A DNA stretch of 64,000 nt from Anastrepha obliqua (lineage: Eukaryota; Arthropoda; Insecta; Diptera; Tephritidae), in contig NC_072896.1 of NCBI RefSeq assembly GCF_027943255.1, positions 116,963,879-117,027,878 on the forward strand, in the 5' to 3' direction. The translations under genes were made by a program, and so were the position numbers. Under the pieces are notes generated by a model. It made no database searches and was not told where the DNA came from. It was given only the letters and a program-made list of their open reading frames with translations. This document shows positions 56,530 through 64,000 of this stretch, one piece after another (within the stretch, counting starts at the first letter, position 1; the number at the start of each line of letters is the position of its first letter).

Positions 56530-59500
56530 GCTTTATTTAAAATTTTTTCGTTTGCTACGTTTTGCACGTGACGTAAAAACAATCGTCGTGGCATTCAGAG
56601 ACATCATAAAATTGTACGGATAGATCCATTTGTAGGACAATACGTTGAGTGATTTGTGGAACTATTTTTTTTTATCATAGGTTTTGTTTTATCATAGGTA
56701 AGACTCCCACTGCGAACATTATTGTTGGTTTGAAATAATCCGAAGAAAATTTTAAGAAAACTTTAAGCGTCTACTCACAAATTCGCGGAGATATTTAATC
56801 GAGAATTATTTAAAAGAAGAATGCACTAGAATGATTAATTTTTATAAAAAATGAAATGTTAGTGCTGCTTTTATGAAAAAAAAAATTAAAATTATAAAAT
56901 ATTATGAAAAAACTTTTCATATCATAATATGAAATAATCATAAATGATCTATTGTAGCATAAAAATTTCATCTACAAAAAAAAAAAACAAAAAACCACCC
57001 TAATATACATATTTATGTATGTGTGCATTCACTAATGTATATAAGTACTTGAACTGATACATGCAACTGTAATGCTGATTGTTGGGTGGGCATTGACACT
57101 GTTTCACTATACAATAATAATCACCCAGAAGCTGTCCCAAAATGGTGGCAAAGGTTGAGCACATTCTATCGAATTCATGTACTACATAAGTACTTAAAAG
57201 TATATCCATATATATGGATAGACTTACGTTTGCATGTGGGTGGGTCTCTTCGGGAAACGAGCAAAGCGAAAGCAGAGACAATTTCCGAATTGAAATAAAG
57301 TAAAACACAGACAGACATAAACAGCGACTCTATGCGCACATACACACATACACTGACTAATAAGAATTGGTACTGTATAGGAATGGTAGTGACATTTGTC
57401 CGATCATTTAAGGGTCACAATGACCCCAACGTAAGTATTTTCAATAGTAATGCGCTATTAGTTTACATATAAAAATCCGAAAGTGATATTAAGGGTGGAT
57501 TAATAGAATAGTGACAGGAACAAGACACCAATTTTAGGTAGTCTCCAAAGAATTTAAGAAAAGGTGGACTATAATATATTAAAAAAGGATTAAATTAATT
57601 AATAATTAAAGGATAAATTATTCGAAAAGATTGAATTTGCTATATATTTTAAATGATCCGATTTCCCAGTTCTGAGCTAATGCTGGTGGAATGCACTATA
57701 TTTTATATAGGCGATTTAGGCTAGGTAATATATTTCCATGATCGCTTTTAAGAACCTAAGTTTATATGTAATGTTTGTGTGGTTGACTGCTTAATTTTTT
57801 ACTCTTGGCATAAATTTATTTACAAAAGTAAACAGAGACGACAAACACTACGATTGAATATTGATGGCGTATATTTCGCGGAGACTCAATCATTTAAGAA
57901 GAAGGGACTGCACTTGATCTGTGCCATTAGAATTGACCTTAGTGTGCTTCTGTCTTGACATAATGAAATTGATTCCGTGAAAATCCCCTCCAAAACATTT
58001 TCTTCAACATCGATTTTAACTATAAATAAGCGACGTGGCGCATATCTATGTATTTCCTTGCCGAAAGTTGTGTGAATGTTTATATGTACATATGTATGTA
58101 ATCAAAAAAGTCATAATAAGGAACATAAAAGAGGGCAACAGTGCCCTATAGGAACGAAAACATCGCATAGCATGGCGTCGACGCTATAGGGAGCGAGCGA
58201 GTGAATACGCGCACCACCACCCAGTCACATTGCCATCTCATTCAGAATACAATCAAAATTGGCAAGAAAGAAATTAAAATAAATAAAACAAAAAGACAAG
58301 CAAGAGCGAGAACAATTGCACAGTGCACCAATACATATGTAGGCAGATCTACAAACGAATAAACGTAATGCCAAAGTCGGGCTGTATCGAATGGGAGGCG
58401 GTTGGGTGGCAAAAGGCGAAAGCCGACAACGATTGACAAGAGCACACCGTCTACACATACGAATGTACTTGCCAACAAAAAACGTATTATTGTTGGGGTT
58501 GTGAATGTAAATGTAATGAATAGTGAATACGAGCTGGGATTTTAATGCACAAATGTTTGAGTATCAGTATATTGTTGTTGTCAGCATAACAAAAGCTCTC
58601 CAAAAATATTCATACAAAAATAGGTACCCCAACATAATGCCAATGTAAGATGTTGTTGGTTGTGCCGAAGAGCGAGAGAGTGACTACCTATCGAAGGCTC
58701 CGCTTACTGAGCGCCACTCAAGTAACGGTGGCGCACAACAATGCATGAAGGCATTGCTTTTGCTATCACTTGCACCCGCCATTGCCATCTCGTTCGCACA
58801 AGTAATCGGAAAAGAAAAACTCAGTTTGTCATTTGCTTTTTTAATTTAAATATTAAAATGTTTTCCCAATAAATGTGAGCGACGGCGGCGGCGCCAACTG
58901 TCTGTTACTGTGCTTGCTCTGCGTGAGTGGGTGTGTGTGTGAGCATGTGTTGGAGTGAAAGTAGGGATTCTATGTGTAAGGATATGGAAGCTTGTGAACA
59001 CTAAAATAGGGACACGAATTTTCTTAGTTCAATTTAATTAATATAATACGAGTATAATAAATAAATAGAACTTATTCGTATGAAAAAGAAAATTCTAAAG
59101 TTTGCTTTGAAATTCATAAACAATAATAATTAAATATATCAGAGTAGTATTTATGGAAAAAATTGGAAATTTTTGCATTTCGTTAACAACAGTGTTAATT
59201 TTTTTTTCATCTAATCTCGAACTGAGCATACATTACGTACATACTTTATTTTTTGATCTCAATCAATCATCGATTTGTTCATTTTTTTCATCAAATCTAT
59301 CATAAAATATGTATATTTTCAGTAAAAATTTAATCCCAAGCAAGTTAGTTAATGATACCTAATTTAAATAAGTTATAGATATATTTTTGCATAGGGTTGC
59401 CACACATTTTTTAATATTAAAAAGTATAAATTAATCTAATTATAAAAATATAGAGTAAACTAATATAAACAGGGTTACCACATATATTTTCAGTAGGAGA

Positions 59501-60920
59501 TAAGTAAAAATAAATGTCAAAAACTTTAGTTAATGATACCTAATCTAAATAAATTTCTTAATTTTCTGAATTCAATTAAATGTAGATTTCAAAATTTTCA
59601 CAAAAATTCGAGTCAATATTTGTATGTATTTAAGTGCATGTCGAATGGCGAACTGAGGAAAGTATTTGGGATTATGGTGCCATTATCCTGAGTCTGGTTT
59701 GGTTTTATGATAATTATCATTGCAATACTTGCATACTTGCGGTAAACTTTGTGCAATGAAGGGAATTTGTTTTGAGCTAAGCTTTGTTGTTAATTGAAAT
59801 TCATATTGTCTCAACTGTTGCCTGAAATACCACGAACACATTCTGTTCAGATCAACGGTTACTTCGTGTATACTGGCTAAAGATATTAAACACGTTTTTA
59901 AATTTAATAAAGAATTGTAGAAACGGTAGCAATGGTTCTGTTTGAGGTTTGCAGTTCGATCTCGTGGTCCTTAGGCCCACGTAAGCAATGGTTGGTCCGT
60001 TACTGCACACGCTACTTTATTACGCTACTGGAGCGTTTGCTTCCTGTGTATTTAGCGCTATAAGGAATTGATATTCTTTTTATCTTTAATTTCCCACAGC
60101 TCCATTTGAAACTCTTAGTTTTATAGCGCATGATTATCTTCTGCCTTTTATAAGGATGTGCTGATCTTTTATGTTAAATTTCAACTTTAAAGTTCCCTAA
60201 TATAGTATAAATATACATAAGAATATACTAAGTCTTTCCTATTTTATTTCTTTCATGCTGAACTGGGGTTAAAAAGGGGCTGTATATAGTTTTTAAAGAC
60301 TTTATCGTATACGTAAACGGCAGGCGTTGGTAACCCTACACTCATAGACAAAAATAAAGTACCTTCAAAGGCAACTCATTGTTACTATTGACGGAAAATT
60401 CGTAATAAACTTCATAATGATAAAAACCGCTATGCACCAATTAGTGCCAGATCTCGTACGTTGCTCCACAATATAGTTTATTGACTTCAAATTGATAGCT
60501 AGGCGCTGAGCGTCGAGATCCATACTCGGTGGAAAAATGTGTCTTTGGCGAAAATATTCGTCATTTCCAAATAACGCCTATCCCCCTTTCAAAACAATTA
60601 AATGCAGGTTTGTGTCTTCAGAATTTTTATATAAAAACTTTAAAGATTGTTTAAGGTTTAGATTTTTCTTTGCCCAATTTCGTTCAATCCAGCTGCACTG
60701 TAGCCGATGGTAATTACCACAAGTATGAGTATGGACTCCGCTCTTTGCACAGTATTCACTCTGGTAGTGAGACAGAGATTTTGAGCAGTTATTGTTGCGT
60801 TTAATGTATGAGAAATCTGATCGATCTGATTGTGTTTAGGCACTTCACCTTGGATTAAACTGTCTTCAACAGAACTGTTTTTTATAATACTTAAACGGGG
60901 GGTGCCATGAAAAAACTCTA
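56530..60920. other. Long non-coding region, probably host intronic/intergenic DNA
   Basis: Nothing supportable as a gene. Includes A/T runs (56880-57000), TATG repeats near 58080, GAGCGAGAGAG near 58670, GGCGGCGGCG near 58882 and GTGTGTGTGTG near 58931. The open frames at 58225-58478 overlap in two registers and are not convincing. Confidence 0.5.
59310..59570. repeat. Tandem duplication of about 175 bp, diverged
   Basis: TTAGTTAATGATACCTAAT occurs at about 59346 and 59521, preceded each time by TATATTTTCAGTA. AGGGTT(G/A)CCACA also occurs twice (about 59394 and 59471). Confidence 0.7.
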
Positions 60921-60924
60921 AATA

Positions 60925-61050
60925 AATCCAATCTGCCGTTCGGAGGCGGCATGAAACTGTAGGTCGCTCCATTTGTGGAAAAATCTCAAGACACACATCA
61001 CAAATTGAAGAAGGAGCTCGGCAAAACACCCAACAAAGGATGTAAACGCG
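60925..61050 (+). repeat. Dispersed repeat R1, copy 2
   Basis: CTGCCGTTCGGAGGCGGC, ATGAAACTGTAGGTCGCTCC, ATTTGTGGAAAAATCTCAAG and GAAGGAGCTCGGCAAAACAC, in the order usual for this dipteran repeat. The minus-strand open frame spanning it (60658-61134) is attributed to the repeat plus chance. Confidence 0.55.
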
Positions 61051-61054
61051 AATT

Positions 61055-64000
61055 TTTAATATTATTATTAAATATGCACATAAACCTTTTTTTCTTTCCC
61101 ATTCCTTCTCTACATCATTCTTATTTCCTGACAAATTATACGATCAGCCCCGTATCCCAACAATTCTGTGAATTTCCACACAATTGTCATTTCAGCCTGC
61201 AAATGTTTTCTGCAACTGGCAGCGTACGCGCTCGCACCCCAACCTCCCACAGGACAAAAACAAGAAAACAAATCGCAAACAAAAATATAAAAATAATACT
61301 AACATTCGTAAAGCAGAGAAGTAAATAAAAGCGCATGTTTATTGGCGCAGCCCACCTGCTCGCTACTTTAGCAAAAAAGAAGAAAAAAACACCGCAGGGC
61401 TTGTCGTTGCTGAGTATTGAGAGAGAGAGAGCAGAATGAGTGAAGCTCTATATGTGGTGCGCGTAAACAGCGAGTGTAAGTGAGAGCACAAGTGATGTCC
61501 CAAACTCAGCGCCAGGTGCGAATGCGATGCCAGCTACTCAGGCATACGGAACAATCCACCCATGCGAGTACAGTGAATGCGTGTGCTTGTGAGCGGTGGA
61601 AACGGAATGATATGCGAAATTATTGCCTGAAAAAATAACCCAAAGGAATTGCAAACCAATAGGAAGAGTAAGAGCAGCTGAGAGAAAAAAATAAAGAAAT
61701 AAAACAAATAACAATCATATTCGAAACGGCAAATTGGAGAACAAATAGTGAGTGTATATGGTGAGCGTGTAGTGGTGAATGGTGTAGATGGCCGCAGGAG
61801 CGCTTGTAGTGGTACGCAAACCCACTTTCATTCAAATACCCACATATATTTGCGCATATTATCCACATATGTTTCATATTCATTTCGTTTCAAATGGCTT
61901 TTATTATTTGAATGCTTATTTTATTTTCAGTGAAATTTTGTCTGCAGGCGATTTGTGTTTATTTCTTTTTTTTTTTGTTGGTCCCCCTTCAACATCTTCA
62001 ACATTTAAGTGTTTGACGCATTTTTTGTCTTCCTTCCACACTTGGCATACGACGACTTTCAGAAGAGAAAACGAAGATTATGCAGCGCATACTAAGTGAT
62101 ATGTAGAAATCATTCGTTTTCGAAGTGAATTGATGAAAGGGGAGTCAGTAGGGGTATTGGGCATAAGTTGCTGTCACTGCCTCTGCCAATGTCGCTGCTT
62201 TCGCTATTACTGCCGTTGCTGCCATTGCCTTCTCTGCTTTCCTTCGACCAGTGGCAGTTGTATTTATCATTGCCTCACAAACGTTTTTCGTTGGTCCATT
62301 CGTTGATTTGTTATGTCTTTTTTTTTACTATCAGGTATTTATTTGGTGTAGTAAACACCTCTGTCCCTTTTATTGTTAGTTTTCTTTCGTTTATTTAAAT
62401 GTGTTCGTATACATAACTATGTAAGTGCATGCAGATGCAAGTACAATTATCTAGGCGAGTATGTAGTACAGTTATAGGCAATAAAATATTATATTATTTT
62501 ATCTATTGGTATGATTCAATATTGCATGAAATTCATATCATTCTAATTTTAAAGAGGATGTTTTTTATATTTGCAGTTTTCTGGTATGATAGAATTGTAT
62601 TCTTGAATTTGCAGTAGATTAAGATGTTTACAGCTCCATACAGCTACTTCGTGGCATCGTCAAATTCATTATTAAATTAAATATGGAATAGTCCACATAC
62701 TGTGAAAAAATGCCTAGCTTAACATAAAGTTCACTTGGCGCGCTAACATTAGTGAACGTTTGTGGAATGGAATGAAAAATCGTATATCAATAGTTTCAAG
62801 TGCCAAACGTTATGTTCGACGGCTCCCATGTTCGAAATTCAAATCAGAGTAAAATTACGCAATGCCCACTTGTCAAAGTCTTTGCTATGTCTAGCAGTGT
62901 ACGTAAATCTATAGCTCCACCACATTAATATCTGCCTCCCGAAAGGAATTCTGTGCAGTCTGCTCCGAATATTCGGTAGTCATCAGTAACCACCGCAGAA
63001 TTAACAGGTATTGGATGTGTGATAATTGCACTATCGAACATAGACATTCCACTGCTAGAAGACCTAATTTCCAGCATTAAGAGTGTCTATCTGCATGCGC
63101 TGGAATTCACTCTAGAAATTTCTGTGCCCCAATTTCAAGAGCGTGTTTTTCCAAAGTATCGCATTTGTTTTTTTTTATTTTGAATTGACTACTTCAGCTT
63201 AAAATGACCACTTATTTTTTCCTACTTTTTCGTAATGCACGCTGCGTTGTTGAAATATTACCTCTTAATTAAGACTTGGCGGTCCCTACTGGTGGTGGTA
63301 GTAGAAAAAAGGACTTCTCTGCATTGAGGGGATTAGGAAAGGATAAGAATTGCAAAAAATATGGGGAAAAAGAAAGCAACTGACGTGCTTTGCGAAAGTC
63401 ACCCAAAATAATTCAGGTGGTTATAGTATAAATCAAGACGAAAAGGTTAAGGAAGCGTGCCAAATGCATCTTCCATATATGCCGCTAAAAATGTTTTCTA
63501 TAGGGATGAGAATTTACTATGAAGCCATACGGTCATCAACCACAGTGTTCTTCTCTCAATTGTTTCATGTTTGCCTGAAACTCATATTAACTAAATATAT
63601 AATTGATTGCGAAAATATTTATTGGAATTTAAATTAAGTAATTTTATTATCTTCTTTAAAATTTATTTAGCTTCTTCTCGCATGTATATTAAGCACAAAA
63701 CAAGAAGGCAATGTTGCTCGGCTTTTTCTGCACTGAAAGGAAGGTTCTATTTTTGGAATAACCTTTCGAATTCACAAATGCTATATTATTATTAAAGTAT
63801 TTTGAATCATGCAATGTTTCGGCATAAGTTACGTAATTCTTATAATTTGTTCCCGACTGTATGTAAAGAATTTTTAATGTGCATACATCTTTAATTTCAT
63901 GTCATTATATAATAAGACTTTATATAGCCAGCTTTTGACACTTTATAAACTACATTTTTCAGCTGCTGTTTGCAATATTATTGGCATTTAACATTTTATA
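61055..64000. other. Non-coding region to the window end
   Basis: No gene. A GA run lies at 61418-61431 and a GCTGCC/GCCATT-type low-complexity run at 62168-62232. A few open frames of about 100 codons near 61788 and 63350 have no domain I recognise. Confidence 0.5.

Noticed and set aside
58225..58478. Two overlapping minus-strand frames rich in Leu/Phe, looking like a membrane protein
   Set aside because: They overlap in two registers, with no start context or homology pattern; typical of A/T-biased DNA read in antisense.
59945..60010. Possible tRNA because of GCAGTTCGATCTC
   Set aside because: No A box and no cloverleaf pairing could be found around the T-loop-like string.
60658..61134. 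A 158-codon minus-strand frame
   Set aside because: Much of it is the antisense of dispersed repeat R1; the rest has no domain and its length is within chance once the repeat is included.

Overview
The window is non-coding-rich, AT-rich animal DNA from a fly. Tephritid fruit flies are the best guess, because several dispersed repeats look like those common in tephritid and related dipteran genomes; this is an inference from sequence style, not a database result. Only one convincing host protein-coding exon is visible: a 364-residue secreted, proline/alanine-rich protein at 27740-28834 (+), starting directly after a splice acceptor and followed by a polyadenylation signal. Nearly everything else that looks coding is a decayed transposable element.

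Layout. 1-6320: very AT-rich DNA with a recurring GTACTAAAA motif, interrupted by a LINE fragment (285-1760) and a SINE-like repeat (4935-5240). 7.8-9.4 kb: a LINE remnant and an internally deleted mariner. 12-15.4 kb: two LINE 3' ends that abut in opposite orientation, and a 324-bp DNA-transposon deletion derivative. 17.7-20.3 kb: a mariner, an RNase H-bearing LINE end and a DDE transposase scrap. 24718-25965: a well-preserved mariner with 27-bp perfect inverted ends. 27.7-29.05 kb: the host exon and its 3' UTR. 29.2-36 kb: LINE and mariner relics, then two adjacent non-autonomous inverted-repeat elements. 38-40.4 kb: two related DDE transposases with damaged catalytic residues, and another mariner relic. 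42-51.5 kb: a dense mosaic, including a chimeric internally deleted LINE with an open frame, a mariner and a Tc1-like element only 13 bp apart, and a 343-bp non-autonomous element nested inside the Tc1-like element. 52.4-55.5 kb: a mariner / RTE-like LINE / mariner mosaic. 56215-56524: a short element with 30-bp perfect inverted ends. From 56.5 kb onward the DNA is mostly unique, with simple repeats.

No rRNA gene, confident tRNA gene, CRISPR array, operon or bacterial feature was seen. The elements do not work together as a pathway. They record insertion, internal deletion and nesting, probably in an intron or intergenic region of a host gene. The least explained items are the nested 343-bp element with an apparent 2-bp CC target duplication, the 310-bp element with an apparent TTTA duplication, the 649-bp element flanked by CTGA, and the GTACTAAAA-rich block. 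Boundaries given as round numbers are estimates by eye.
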